The notes: a model not told the origin generated them from the letters alone. 40,673 bases of DNA from Bacteriovoracaceae bacterium UBA7695 (GCA_002482685.1 DLGL01000060.1:27428-68100); one strand, 5' to 3'. Positions 8,525 to 17,444 are shown, counted from the stretch's first letter. A program made the numbers and translations.

Positions 8525-9499
8525 ATGAGCTTTACTCACATTGGTTTACTTTGTTCAGGCGGAGACGCTCCAGGAATGAACTGCGCAATCCGTGCAGTGG
8601 TTCGGACCGCTATCTATAACAACATGAAAGTAACCGGTATTAAACGTGGCTACGCGGGACTTCTCCGCGGAGAATTTCAGGCCATGAATCTCTCCAGTGT
8701 CGGTAATATTATCCAACGTGGAGGAACGATACTTCAGACTTCGCGTTGTCCTGAATGGCATAAGCCTGAATACCGGGCCAAGGCTGTAGAGATCATGAAA
8801 CACCAGGGTATAGAAGCACTGGTTGTCATTGGCGGAGATGGATCATTTAATGGTGCCAAGTCACTTTGGGACGAACATAAATTTCCTGTTATTGGTATCC
8901 CCGGAACTATTGATAATGATATTTCAGGTACTGAATATACAATTGGATTTGATACGGCCGTTCAGACTGGTATTGAAGCTGTAGATAGAATCCGTGATAC
9001 GGCCCACTCTCACGCAAGAACTTTTCTTGTAGAGGTTATGGGAAGAAATTCTTCTGCCATTGCTTTGAAGGTGGGGGTTTGCACTGGTGCTGAAAACGTC
9101 CTTCTTCCGCATGAAAAAGTTGTTCACCAAAAATTAGCTGATGATATTCAGCGAGGCGTGGCCCGCGGAAAGGAATCTTCAATTATAATTGTGGCGGAAG
9201 GTCCCACTGCAGGTCGAAGTTATGATATTCAAAATGTGCTTAAAGATATGTTTCACATTAATGCACACGTGGCGATTCTAGGGCATATTCAGCGTGGGGG
9301 ATCACCTACTTCAAATGACCGCTTCATCGCCTCACAGATGGGAAATCAGGCGGTTCAATCGCTTATTGATGATAAGTTCCCAATGGTGACTGTTGTTCGG
9401 GATGGAAAAGTGTTGATGGCACCTTTAGATGAGTGCACAACAAAAGCAGATCACAACTTTATTGAGTATCAGAAACTGGCGGAGATTCTTTCTATTTAG
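8525..9499 (+). CDS. pfkA: ATP-dependent 6-phosphofructokinase
   Basis: The 324-residue enzyme phosphorylates fructose 6-phosphate. ATP-binding motifs are SGGDAPGMNCAIRAVVR and GGDGS (103-107); the Gly in that second motif, rather than Asp, is the mark of ATP- as opposed to PPi-dependent enzymes. The catalytic PGTIDNDI places the base Asp at residue 130, and VEVMGR and LGHIQRGGSP are intact. AAGGAA precedes the ATG. It is the last gene of the operon and is followed by a hairpin terminator. Confidence 0.96.
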   Translation: MSFTHIGLLCSGGDAPGMNCAIRAVVRTAIYNNMKVTGIKRGYAGLLRGEFQAMNLSSVGNIIQRGGTILQTSRCPEWHKPEYRAKAVEIMKHQGIEALVVIGGDGSFNGAKSLWDEHKFPVIGIPGTIDNDISGTEYTIGFDTAVQTGIEAVDRIRDTAHSHARTFLVEVMGRNSSAIALKVGVCTGAENVLLPHEKVVHQKLADDIQRGVARGKESSIIIVAEGPTAGRSYDIQNVLKDMFHINAHVAILGHIQRGGSPTSNDRFIASQMGNQAVQSLIDDKFPMVTVVRDGKVLMAPLDECTTKADHNFIEYQKLAEILSI

Positions 9500-9506
9500 T
9501 AAATTT

Positions 9507-9530
9507 GCGCGCTCACATATTGTGAGCGCA
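9507..9530. terminator. Hairpin between convergent pfkA and the ChlI-like gene
   Basis: GCGCTCACA (9509-9517) and TGTGAGCGC (9521-9529) form a perfect nine-base-pair stem with a three-base loop. The T-tracts on either side are weak. Its place between two convergent stops suggests a bidirectional terminator. Confidence 0.65.
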
Positions 9531-9548
9531 ACTTTACAAGTTCTTTAA

Positions 9549-10085
9549 CTAACAAGCTCCCGCCATTTCCTGTGTAGTCCTGGACGATACAAATTGCAAA
9601 TCCGCCATTTTTCCAAATAAATCTTTTCCATCAATTACACCATTAGGCGATTCCACATGATTTGAGGCAATTAAATGAAGATCATGCTCCTCACACAGAT
9701 TCACGACCTCACGTGAAATCGGCTCAAACACCTCACCACTCGGAGTCAGCGAACCAATAGCAAAACAATTATCTAATTTAGAAATAGGCAAAAGCCCTGC
9801 AAGAAACCAGTAATGTAGCAGCAGAGGGTATTCGAGCCACTTAACCGATGCACTCTCCAGATCTCCTAATTCATCCGTAATATCAACATTCAACACAAAC
9901 CTCTTAAGCGGAATCTGAAGCTGCCTGGACCTCGTCACAAAAACAATCTTCTCTTTTATAGCCTTTCCATATTTTCCCAGTCCGTTGATTTCAAGGCCAG
10001 GAACACTCTTGGTTGAATATCCAAAAAGAGTAACAAGGCTCGGGCCTTTCTTCGTAAAGTAGCAAGTCTGTAATTGTGTTTCCAT
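9549..10085 (-). CDS. Stand-alone ChlI/ComM N-terminal-type domain protein
   Basis: The start is the ATG at 10085, with GAGGTG five bases upstream; an upstream in-frame start would add nine unrelated residues. The 178-residue product aligns by eye with the N-terminal S5/Lon-like domain of ComM and YifB Mg-chelatase-like ATPases: LVTLFGYSTKSVPGLEINGLGKYGKAIKEK, written here as two adjacent pieces LVTLFGYSTKSV and PGLEINGLGKYGKAIKEK, then LKRFVLNVDITDELGD and FAIGSLTPSGEVFEP. No AAA+ Walker motifs follow and the gene ends. ComM helps branch migration of transforming DNA, but a lone N-terminal domain has no established role. It could be a regulator or decoy of a full-length ComM elsewhere. Confidence 0.6.
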   Translation of the reverse strand: METQLQTCYFTKKGPSLVTLFGYSTKSVPGLEINGLGKYGKAIKEKIVFVTRSRQLQIPLKRFVLNVDITDELGDLESASVKWLEYPLLLHYWFLAGLLPISKLDNCFAIGSLTPSGEVFEPISREVVNLCEEHDLHLIASNHVESPNGVIDGKDLFGKMADLQFVSSRTTQEMAGAC

Positions 10086-10187
10086 TTTTTCACCTCTGGA
10101 CTGAGGATACAAATTAGATGCCGGTCGTGAATGGATTAAAGAACTGATTTCAGAAGAGTGATGACGCGGCCGTGGAAAATATTTTCT

Positions 10188-10697
10188 CTATTTAAAGGAG
10201 TTTTTTGAATTTTGAGATCTTTCCTTGAGGGGCAGAGACTCAAAATAACAATTAAGTTCTTTTATGCCTTTCTCATTTTTTGTTACCGAAGAGTGAACAA
10301 GATCCAGTCGTTTAGCGAGCTTCTCTTTGATCTCAGCACAACTAATGTCGGGCTTACTGTCACAAAGTTTCCTGTCTTTGAGCCTCACACATTGATACTT
10401 AAAAACGACCTTTTTTCCTGAATGACAAACCACCTCTTTAGAAGCTGAATTAATGTAGGCACGGATGTAATAAGGATCATGGGCCATCTCTTTATCACAG
10501 AAGGCCGCAACCTGTATTTTCTTTCCCATGCAGTCCAGCTCAGTTCCGTTGACAGCTTCAATCAAGGGGCTCTCGTGACTTACCATCTTTTTACAAACAG
10601 TCTGAAAACTAAAGGCATTTTTCTCTGTTGTACTTACGTCATCACGAACGACGCTGGAGAGAGAAATAAGGGGTAGTAAGAGAAGAAAAAGCATCAT
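10188..10697 (-). CDS. Secreted Cys-containing protein, unknown function
   Basis: The 169-residue product starts with a strongly hydrophobic signal peptide (MMLFLLLLPLISLSS), so it is probably exported. The mature part has about nine cysteines, several in spaced pairs, suggesting disulfide bonds in the periplasm. I recognise no family. It is divergent from the small secreted gene at 10812, with about 115 bp of AT-rich DNA between them that should hold both promoters; no clear -35/-10 pair was found. Confidence 0.6.
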   Translation of the reverse strand: MMLFLLLLPLISLSSVVRDDVSTTEKNAFSFQTVCKKMVSHESPLIEAVNGTELDCMGKKIQVAAFCDKEMAHDPYYIRAYINSASKEVVCHSGKKVVFKYQCVRLKDRKLCDSKPDISCAEIKEKLAKRLDLVHSSVTKNEKGIKELNCYFESLPLKERSQNSKNSFK

Positions 10698-10811
10698 AAC
10701 CCATGATAAATCAAATACTCACCCGTCGCTACTTAATAAATTTTACATGCTTCACCCCTCTCAAAAATCAGGTGTGTTAAAACTCAAGGTATAAATCTTT
10801 AAGGAGTTCAA

Positions 10812-11114
10812 ATGAAAAACGTATTGTTAGTAGCGGCCCTTACTTTAATTTCAGCCCATTCATTTGCCCGATCAATTGAATCGACTCTGGCACGGGTAGA
10901 AGTTGAAAATAACGCTAAATGCGAAGCCACTGGCACATCTAAGAAGAAATGCACAGGGGCGATGACGTCCGATAAAATTAGATATTGCTTCTTCACTGCC
11001 AGATTTGATTGTGCTTCTGAAGAGGGAGATTTCTCTCTGAAAATCAGAGCTGTGGATGAGACAGATATCCACTCCTCATCAGTCACTGTACGAAAAGTTA
11101 TCATTATCAAATAA
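10812..11114 (+). CDS. Small secreted protein, unknown function
   Basis: This 100-residue product has a clean signal peptide (MKNVLLVAALTLISAHSFA, cleavage after SFA) and a mature region of about 80 residues with four cysteines (KCEATG, KKCTG, RYCFF, DCAS), pointing to a small disulfide-bonded periplasmic or secreted fold. AAGGAG lies seven bases before the ATG. The opposite strand is also open for 100 codons here, but only this strand has a signal peptide, a good ribosome binding site and a terminator. No family is recognised. Confidence 0.7.
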   Translation: MKNVLLVAALTLISAHSFARSIESTLARVEVENNAKCEATGTSKKKCTGAMTSDKIRYCFFTARFDCASEEGDFSLKIRAVDETDIHSSSVTVRKVIIIK

Positions 11115-11146
11115 AAAAAAGGCGCTCGAAAGAGCGCCTTTTTTTT
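11114..11146. terminator. Strong bidirectional intrinsic terminator
   Basis: GGCGCTC (11121-11127), a GAAA tetraloop and GAGCGCC (11132-11138) are flanked by an A-run on the left and eight T on the right. It can therefore stop transcripts from both the small secreted gene and the convergent dehydrogenase. Confidence 0.93.
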
Positions 11147-11161
11147 GTCTTTTTTTAAAGA

Positions 11162-12421
11162 TTAACCCGGCCACATTCCGCGAAGTCTCATCGCCGTTTG
11201 AAGTCTTGATAGAGAGCTGATGAAAGCGGCTTGCTTCATATTCACTTTATAAACTTCAGCATTCTTCCAGACCATATCAAAAGCAAGCTTCATAATGTCG
11301 TGTAGCTTTTTATTAACTGTATCGAGATCCCAGAAGAACATTTGTAGACCTTGTACCCACTCAAAGTAAGAAACAATCACACCACCAGCATTACAAAGAA
11401 TGTCTGGAATGATTAATCCACCATTGGCCGTGATGATATCAACAGCTTCATGAGTTAATGGACCGTTGGCACCTTCAGCAATAACTCTCGCATTGATACG
11501 TGGAGCATTCTCTGCAGTGATAACACCATCAATAGCAGCAGGAATCAGGATATCAACATTAAGCTCTAGAAGCTCTTCATTGGTGATGTGCTGACAATCA
11601 GGCATTTCGCGGAGAAGTTTTCTGTTTCTTACCCATTCAATACAACCAGGAATGTTAAGACCTTTCTCGTTGTAGATGGCACCTGATACATCAGAGATCG
11701 CAACAATCTTCGCTCCCTGAGCGTGAAGATCATGAGCTGCCGGCATACCCACTTTACCGAAACCATGGATCGCCACAGTGGTGGAGTTCGTTATTTGTTT
11801 ATTGAGTTTTTCATAGGCAAAATTAACACAGAAAACAACCCCTTTACCGGTTGAATCTGCGCGACCAAGGGATCCACCAATTGCAATTGGTTTTCCTGTT
11901 ACCACACCTGGGATGGTGTAACCGTTAAGCTGAGAGTATGTATCCATGAACCACGCCATTGTCTGACCATCAGTTCCGATATCAGGAGCAGGAACGTCTT
12001 TATCAGGGCCAATGATCATGGCAATTTCTGTCGCATATCGACGGGTCATAGCTTGAAGCTCGGCACGAGATAAGTCGGCTGGATCAACTTTGATACCGCC
12101 CTTAGCTCCACCAAGTGGAAGACCAACGAGAGCGCATTTAAAAGTCATGAGCATCGCAAGTGCTGCTGTCTCAGAGAGGTTAACGTGTGGGTGATATCGA
12201 ATCCCACCTTTACCTGGACCCAAGGTCATATTGTGCTGAACGCGGTAACCTTCAAAAACTTTCACTGTCCCGTCATCAAGACGAACAGGAACGGAAACCT
12301 GAAGTGCACGTTTAGGGTATTTCAAACGCTCTAGAACGTTTGGATCCATTTTCATGGTTTGACCGGCAGATTCTAATTGAGAAAAAGCATCTTGGAAAAA
12401 TGGACTCTCGAAGAGACTCAT
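11162..12421 (-). CDS. Glu/Leu/Phe/Val-type (probably glutamate) dehydrogenase
   Basis: From the ATG at 12421 (GGAGTG just upstream) the product has 419 residues; an in-frame GTG at 12427 overlaps the ribosome binding site and is less likely. The dimerisation/substrate domain contains GPGKGGIRYHP, MTFKCALVGLPLGGAKGGI with substrate-binding Lys 95 and catalytic Lys 107, and VPAPDIGTD. The Rossmann domain carries GFGKVG (AIHGFGKVGMPAAH). Length and motifs fit hexameric glutamate dehydrogenases, which oxidise glutamate to 2-oxoglutarate. Cofactor choice cannot be settled by eye. An amino-acid catabolic role would suit a predator feeding on protein. It is monocistronic. Confidence 0.9.
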   Translation of the reverse strand: MSLFESPFFQDAFSQLESAGQTMKMDPNVLERLKYPKRALQVSVPVRLDDGTVKVFEGYRVQHNMTLGPGKGGIRYHPHVNLSETAALAMLMTFKCALVGLPLGGAKGGIKVDPADLSRAELQAMTRRYATEIAMIIGPDKDVPAPDIGTDGQTMAWFMDTYSQLNGYTIPGVVTGKPIAIGGSLGRADSTGKGVVFCVNFAYEKLNKQITNSTTVAIHGFGKVGMPAAHDLHAQGAKIVAISDVSGAIYNEKGLNIPGCIEWVRNRKLLREMPDCQHITNEELLELNVDILIPAAIDGVITAENAPRINARVIAEGANGPLTHEAVDIITANGGLIIPDILCNAGGVIVSYFEWVQGLQMFFWDLDTVNKKLHDIMKLAFDMVWKNAEVYKVNMKQAAFISSLSRLQTAMRLRGMWPG

Positions 12422-12501
12422 GAACACTCCAATGTAGGGTTAGATTTTAAGTGGCCGTAGTCTACTATTGGAGGGATTTTTCGGCTACAGGAAAGGAGGT
12501 A

Positions 12502-13359
12502 TTAAAACTGTTTTGCGTATAGCAGCATAAGCGTATCATCCTTAACTTCCGTTAATGGGTCTTTGCTCGCAGTGTACCGTGCATAAACATTTTCAACGAT
12601 TCGCTTATCCACAGATGTGAAGTACTTTCCGGTATCTGTGAAATGGTTGTACATAACTCGAAAGCCGGCCGAATCAATTGAGTGCTGAATGTTGATTTCA
12701 GTCTGCCCGTTAATCCCTACCCATGCACGTGCTCTTACATAAGGGGCCGTGAACCCGACAATGGCAAGACCCTGATCTACTCGTGGCTGAAAAGTGAATT
12801 TAGTTTTTTTCCATAAACTCACTTCTTTTTCCTGAAGAGAAGATGGCAAAGCAGAACCACGACTTGTTGTTTTATTTGTTTTTTGAAAACGAGCTTCCAT
12901 TTCATCAATAGTATCTACTTCATTTGAAGCTCTATACTCCTGATACCAGTTCTTAGGCATATCCTTAAAGGGCTGCTCGCCACGACGACGGAGATAACGA
13001 AGGTATTTGTCTTTAAAGTATTCCCATTTTTCATCCTCATTCGGAACGAAATATGGTGAACCGGCAAGTGTTGTGCTCATTCCGTATTGGTTAGCAAAAA
13101 CCTGATTATCGTTCCAAACTTTCAACTGGTTTCTTAATCTAACTACATCCTGACTTTCATCTTGTTTTACATACTGTTGGTAAAATGAAATCTCGTTAGA
13201 CTCAGGTCGGATAATAACGTCGTCATCAGGAATGTAATTAGCAGGCGCCCGTCTCGGCATGGCCTGAGCAAAACAAATGCTAGTACACAACAAACTGCCT
13301 AAAAGGCCTAATTGCCTAAATGTTAGATAGTGAGCTGGTTTTGACCAAAAATTATACAT
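12502..13359 (-). CDS. Secreted protein, unknown function
   Basis: The 285-residue product has a signal peptide with a long n-region (hydrophobic core QLGLLGSLLCTSICFAQA). The first 120 mature residues are charged and helical, with many Tyr and Gln. The last 100 residues show short alternating strands (VRARAWVGINGQTEIN, GFRVMYNHFTDTG) compatible with a small beta structure. No family is recognised. It is 80 bp downstream of nothing co-directional and divergent from the duplicated-domain secreted gene at 13551, with which it shares a 190-bp promoter region. Confidence 0.6.
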   Translation of the reverse strand: MYNFWSKPAHYLTFRQLGLLGSLLCTSICFAQAMPRRAPANYIPDDDVIIRPESNEISFYQQYVKQDESQDVVRLRNQLKVWNDNQVFANQYGMSTTLAGSPYFVPNEDEKWEYFKDKYLRYLRRRGEQPFKDMPKNWYQEYRASNEVDTIDEMEARFQKTNKTTSRGSALPSSLQEKEVSLWKKTKFTFQPRVDQGLAIVGFTAPYVRARAWVGINGQTEINIQHSIDSAGFRVMYNHFTDTGKYFTSVDKRIVENVYARYTASKDPLTEVKDDTLMLLYAKQF

Positions 13360-13550
13360 TTTCTGATTCCCCTATGAAACTATAAGCGCCTGATTTTATT
13401 GTTTTTCCTTGGCATTTATTCGCTTCACTTACCATCTATAGAGCAAGGGCAATGCCAAGATGTCATATAAGGTTTACAGGGGGGCTTTATGGAAAACAGG
13501 ACCTTATGATACAAGGCGTCATCAATTGCTATCTATAAAGGGAGACACCG

Positions 13551-14363
13551 ATGAAAAACATTTTCCTGTTAGCTGTTATGGCCTTATCGGCGCCAGCAGC
13601 ATTCGCACAAACTTGCGAAGTTGATATGGTTTATAACAACAGAACTGTTGTCCGTACGTTTAGAGTACCTGGAACGCCAGGCAGATGTGTTGAAGGCCTG
13701 AAGCAATGTAATAAGTCGATTCGTTTAGACTACTCAGCAAATCCGCAGTACCCAAGTGCTTCTCTTGAATGTGTCCAGGTTGAAGGCCGCATGCCGACTC
13801 CGTCGCCTCAACCTATTCCTCGTCCACAGCCTCAACCTCAGCCAATTCCTCAGCCGTACCCTACTTATGGTGTATCAGTTTCTGGCATCGTGGAAGATAA
13901 CGCTTTCACCATTACTGGTCGTGATGCTTCAGAGCTTTATATGAATTGTTTAACTGATATCCGTCGTGTGATCTACGGTTCATCAGATGAGTTGTTCTTC
14001 TCTGCGAACAACAGCCGTTTTGTTTCTCACTATAATCAGTCTGGTTGGTACAACGATACACAAATCTGTTCTATCCTTGAGCAGGAAGCGCGCAGATCTT
14101 ATAGTGTTGCTTATACAGCTCCAATGAGAGTTCAAGGTTCTCTTGAGCGTGAGCCGTTTCAGATTTTTGCAAATGATCGTGCCGAGTTGTTAACAGGATG
14201 TATCTCAGCTTTCACAGCGACTCGTCAGGGTGCAACTGATGAAGTTACGTTCTCTCTCAACGGTGCTCCTTTCCAGAGAGTTGTAAACACTTCTGGATGG
14301 TGGAACACTCCGGCAAGAGCCTGTAAAGCGATGATCCAGAATCTTGATGCTCAGATTCGTTAG
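13551..14363 (+). CDS. Secreted protein with Pro/Gln linker and duplicated domain
   Basis: The 270-residue product has a signal peptide (MKNIFLLAVMALSAPAAFA). An N-terminal domain with four cysteines (residues 20-80) is followed by a Pro/Gln linker (about residues 83-107) and two copies of a roughly 70-residue domain. The copies share spaced motifs: V-G-(I/L)-E--(A/P)F-I--(R/D)--EL---C(L/I), then DE(L/V)-FS-N-(S/A)-F and SGW(Y/W)N(D/T)--(I/A)C. Each copy has two cysteines that probably form a disulfide. GGGAGA precedes the ATG. Function is unknown; the layout suggests a surface or periplasmic binding protein. Confidence 0.75.
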   Translation: MKNIFLLAVMALSAPAAFAQTCEVDMVYNNRTVVRTFRVPGTPGRCVEGLKQCNKSIRLDYSANPQYPSASLECVQVEGRMPTPSPQPIPRPQPQPQPIPQPYPTYGVSVSGIVEDNAFTITGRDASELYMNCLTDIRRVIYGSSDELFFSANNSRFVSHYNQSGWYNDTQICSILEQEARRSYSVAYTAPMRVQGSLEREPFQIFANDRAELLTGCISAFTATRQGATDEVTFSLNGAPFQRVVNTSGWWNTPARACKAMIQNLDAQIR

Positions 14364-14382
14364 TCTTAGAAATTAAATTCTA

Positions 14383-14417
14383 AAAAAAAAGGCTCCCGTA
14401 AGGGAGCCTATTTTTTT
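14383..14417. terminator. Bidirectional intrinsic terminator
   Basis: AGGCTCCC (14390-14397) pairs with GGGAGCCT (14402-14409) over a four-base loop, with an A-run before and a T-run after. It reaches into the stop codon of the convergent parB-like gene, so it probably serves both transcripts. Confidence 0.9.
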
Positions 14418-15258
14418 AGTGAATCCGTTCACCAGCTAATTCCTTCATCATTTCCTTGGCCCGAGCCTGAAGTTTGGGATCCTTCATTTGGGTCTTGAGG
14501 ACCTTCATGAGTTTCGCAACTGAATCGTCTTTCTTTCTCTTAGGCTTCTCGATCTTAAGCTGAGAAATTATTCTCTTAAGCTGAAGACGTTTTGTAATTT
14601 CGCCATTGATGATGCTTTTTTTAATTTCATCTTTAAATTCATTTTTAGGAAGTTCATCCCACTCAATCAAAACGTATTTTTCAATATCGTTAGCTTTTGC
14701 AGCTTCTTTAACATCTTTTGGAAGCTTCGCGATCATGAGGCATCTGTGAACTTCAGATTTTGAAATTCCCAGAGCTGCAGTAATTTTTCTCTCAGATGTA
14801 CCAGTTAATTTCTGGTAACCGTAGATTGAATCGGCCTGATCGATGTAGTGAAGATCTTCGCGTGCCTGGTTCTCAGAGAACTGAATCGCCATTAATTCTT
14901 CTTTCGTCTTATTCTCTAAGATGAAACATGGAGCTTCTTTCATTTCAATAAGGGTCATCGCGCGGAAACGACGCTCACCACAGATAAGAACAAATTTATT
15001 GTCTTCACGATGGAGAACCAGAGGCTGAATCAAACCATTAACTTTAATGTTCTCACCTAACTCGCGAAGTGACTCATCATTAAACTTTGTTCTAACCTGA
15101 TCACGAACTTCAATATCTTTCAGGGCTATATTGGCAAGTTGAGCTCCTCTTAAGAGCTTTTGATCATTTGCACGTAAAATTTTCTCGTCAATTGACGATG
15201 TGATGTCAGTAACTTTGCGCTCGCGCTTTGAAACACGTGCGGTAAATTCCTTGGCCAT
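14416..15258 (-). CDS. parB: ParB family DNA-partition protein
   Basis: The 280-residue protein has a basic N-terminus, then the ParB CTPase/DNA-binding core (about residues 42-190): NGLIQPLVL, the CTP-binding box GERRFRA, and SENQAREDLHYID. A HTH around ITAALGISKSEVHRCLMIAKLP follows. The C-terminal 80 residues are very Lys-rich and may replace the usual dimerisation domain. ParB loads at parS sites and spreads as a CTP-dependent clamp. It lies 40 bp behind parA in one operon. The locus is not beside the rsmG/mnmG genes where the main chromosomal pair often sits, so it could be a second partition system. Confidence 0.88.
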   Translation of the reverse strand: MAKEFTARVSKRERKVTDITSSIDEKILRANDQKLLRGAQLANIALKDIEVRDQVRTKFNDESLRELGENIKVNGLIQPLVLHREDNKFVLICGERRFRAMTLIEMKEAPCFILENKTKEELMAIQFSENQAREDLHYIDQADSIYGYQKLTGTSERKITAALGISKSEVHRCLMIAKLPKDVKEAAKANDIEKYVLIEWDELPKNEFKDEIKKSIINGEITKRLQLKRIISQLKIEKPKRKKDDSVAKLMKVLKTQMKDPKLQARAKEMMKELAGERIH

Positions 15259-15298
15259 GCCCTAACCCCTGTGTCTTATGTTTAAAAAATTAAAAGTA

Positions 15299-16075
15299 CT
15301 AATTAAGTCCGAGAGATTCCCAAAGGGCGAGATAATCATTCTTCCCTTTAGAACTGTTTCCAAACATAAAAACTGGTTTCTTCATCGCAACTGATTCCTG
15401 CATATCAACCAGGTTTCTGATGGTCGGAGTAACGTTAAACGATTGAGAAAGTTCTTCTAAGCGTGAACGTTCAATTTTTCTTCTTGGATTAACCATAGAA
15501 GGAATGATTTTAAATTCAAGAGAAGGATTTTCAGTTTCTTTGATGATTTCAAATGTATCCATCAATTCTTCAAGACCATCGATTGAGTAATCCTGAGCTT
15601 GAGTTGGGATGAGGATCAAGTCCGATGCAACAAGTGACATAATTAACTCATCACCAAGCATTGGAGGAGTGTCGATCACTACATAGTCAAACTGATCAGC
15701 TACTTCTTTAAGACGCATTTTCATCAAACGCTCTTTTCGGCCGGCCGATTTTCTCACTTCAGACTCAGAAAGAATCAAAAGCTTAGCGAGATTTGCCATG
15801 TGACGACTGGAAGCGATCAGTTTGATATTTTTGTAAAAATCAAAAGTACCTTCTGCATCTGAAATAACTTCGCTAACTTTTACGTCTCCGATAAGCCACT
15901 CAGGAATCAGAGTTCTTTGAATGTTTACACCAAGAGTGGAACTTAAGTTCGCTTGAGAATCGAGGTCAATGGCCAGAACTCTATGTCCTTGATTGGCCAA
16001 GTGACAAACAAGTTGAAAGCACTGCATGGTTTTACCCACGCCACCTTTGTTATTACCGATTGTGATGATCTTCAT
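15299..16075 (-). CDS. parA: ParA/Soj family partition ATPase
   Basis: The 258-residue ATPase starts with a deviant Walker A motif NNKGGVGKT (residues 8-16), followed by LAIDLDSQANLSSTLGV (Walker A') and VVIDTPPMLGDE (Walker B). Length and start fit chromosomal-type ParA without an N-terminal HTH. It forms ATP-dependent dimers on DNA that are stimulated to hydrolyse by ParB, moving ParB complexes. It is the first gene of the parAB operon; the promoter is proposed at 16138-16166. Confidence 0.93.
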   Translation of the reverse strand: MKIITIGNNKGGVGKTMQCFQLVCHLANQGHRVLAIDLDSQANLSSTLGVNIQRTLIPEWLIGDVKVSEVISDAEGTFDFYKNIKLIASSRHMANLAKLLILSESEVRKSAGRKERLMKMRLKEVADQFDYVVIDTPPMLGDELIMSLVASDLILIPTQAQDYSIDGLEELMDTFEIIKETENPSLEFKIIPSMVNPRRKIERSRLEELSQSFNVTPTIRNLVDMQESVAMKKPVFMFGNSSKGKNDYLALWESLGLN

Positions 16076-16137
16076 AATCAGACTCTCCTAAGGGCAAATC
16101 CATGCCCGGGTGGTTCTTTAATGGTCCTACTGATAAA

Positions 16138-16166
16138 AGTCTAGGGAAGTGGTCACGATACGTCAA
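16138..16166 (-). promoter_or_regulatory. Candidate sigma70 promoter of parAB
   Basis: On the minus strand TTGACG (16166-16161) and TAGACT (16143-16138) are separated by 17 bp, about 60 bp upstream of the parA start. It is the best -35/-10 pair in the 249-bp divergent parA-nadA gap. Confidence 0.55.
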
Positions 16167-16324
16167 AGGGCCAAGTGACTAAAAATAAAGAATCTTATGC
16201 TGCGCGGCCCAAAAAGATATGTTTGGCCCGACGCGCATCAATAAAATGCCCTTTCCTTGCCCCTTTTTAATTAGAGGAGTAAGGTGGGGGCAAAAATTCA
16301 ATAAAGTGTTTAGGAAAATAGACA

Positions 16325-17437
16325 ATGATCGATATCTACGGCGATTTAAAATCTAAAGATCATCTCCCGCAAATTCCAGAATCGGAATTAAGTGACGAGG
16401 AAGTTTTAGTCGAACTTACTTCAATTAAAAAACGCATGGGTGACAAGGTTGTAGTTCTAGGTCACCACTACCAACAGGATGATGTGATCGCGTTTGCGGA
16501 CATTACTGGTGACTCACTTGAGCTTGCCCGTAAAGCTGCAGAAATTAAAGATGCTGAATTCATCATGTTCTGTGGTGTGCACTTTATGGCAGAGACGGCC
16601 GATATGCTGACTGCTAAACATCAAAAAGTTATTCTTCCCGATTTACGAGCTGGTTGCTCGATGGCCGATATGGCCAATCGCCGTGAGATCGATGTGGCGT
16701 GGAAATACTTAACTGAATGTACTTCAGAAAAAATTGTTCCTATCACTTATATCAATTGCACAGCAGCTCTTAAAAGTTTTGTGGGCGAGAATAATGGATC
16801 AATATGCACATCATCCAATGCAGAGAAAGTTATTACCTGGGGATTGTCTCAGGGCCAAAAGCTTCTCTTCTTTCCTGATCAACACCTGGGGAGAAATACC
16901 TGTTTCAAATTGGGCATCCCCCTGGAAGACATGGTGGTCTACGATCCTAGAAAGCAGCATGGTGGACTGACTCCGGAGAAAATCCAGAAAGCGAAAGTTA
17001 TTTTGTGGTATGGATTCTGCTCTGTTCACCAGGGATTCACAGCTGAGCATATAAAAATGTGGAGAGCTAAAGAGCCTGATAGAATTTTGATCGTTCACCC
17101 GGAGTGTAGCTTTGAAGTTGTTCAGGGTGCCGATCTCGCGGGATCAACATCTTATATCATAAACCAGATAAAAGCGGCTGCTCCTGGAACCAAATTCGCG
17201 GTGGGAACGGAGATCAATCTTGTGAACCGCCTGGCCGAGAAGTTCCCAGATTTAGATATTACTTCTCTTTCACCCTATCAGTGTCTATGCACAACCATGT
17301 ACAGAGTGCGACCGAGATGGCTTCTTGAAAGTTACCGCGCTATTGAGCGTGGCGAACCTATAAACGTTATTACTGTTGATGAGGTCACCAAAAAGTTTGC
17401 GCTCAAGGCCCTCGACCAGATGCTCAGCATATCTTAG
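16325..17437 (+). CDS. nadA: Quinolinate synthase
   Basis: The 370-residue enzyme condenses iminoaspartate with dihydroxyacetone phosphate to quinolinate in NAD synthesis. It has the three-fold pseudo-repeat of NadA and the [4Fe-4S] ligands expected of the long Bacillus-type subfamily: Cys 111 (LRAGCSMADM), Cys 232 (WYGFCSVHQGF) and Cys 320 or 322 (PYQCLC). Other marks are GHHYQQDDV and HPECSFEVV. It is followed after seven bases by a cysteine desulfurase gene, probably the supplier of sulfur for its cluster. Confidence 0.95.
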   Translation: MIDIYGDLKSKDHLPQIPESELSDEEVLVELTSIKKRMGDKVVVLGHHYQQDDVIAFADITGDSLELARKAAEIKDAEFIMFCGVHFMAETADMLTAKHQKVILPDLRAGCSMADMANRREIDVAWKYLTECTSEKIVPITYINCTAALKSFVGENNGSICTSSNAEKVITWGLSQGQKLLFFPDQHLGRNTCFKLGIPLEDMVVYDPRKQHGGLTPEKIQKAKVILWYGFCSVHQGFTAEHIKMWRAKEPDRILIVHPECSFEVVQGADLAGSTSYIINQIKAAAPGTKFAVGTEINLVNRLAEKFPDLDITSLSPYQCLCTTMYRVRPRWLLESYRAIERGEPINVITVDEVTKKFALKALDQMLSIS

Positions 17438-17444
17438 GAACTTT

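Noticed and set aside
10808..11110. 100-codon frame on the minus strand opposite the small secreted gene
   Set aside because: It mirrors the plus-strand gene, lacks a ribosome binding site, and the plus strand has the signal peptide and terminator.
15221..15245. parS-like site near GAAACACGTGCGG inside parB
   Set aside because: Only the CACGTG core and one half-site match; the palindrome is broken and the position is coding.
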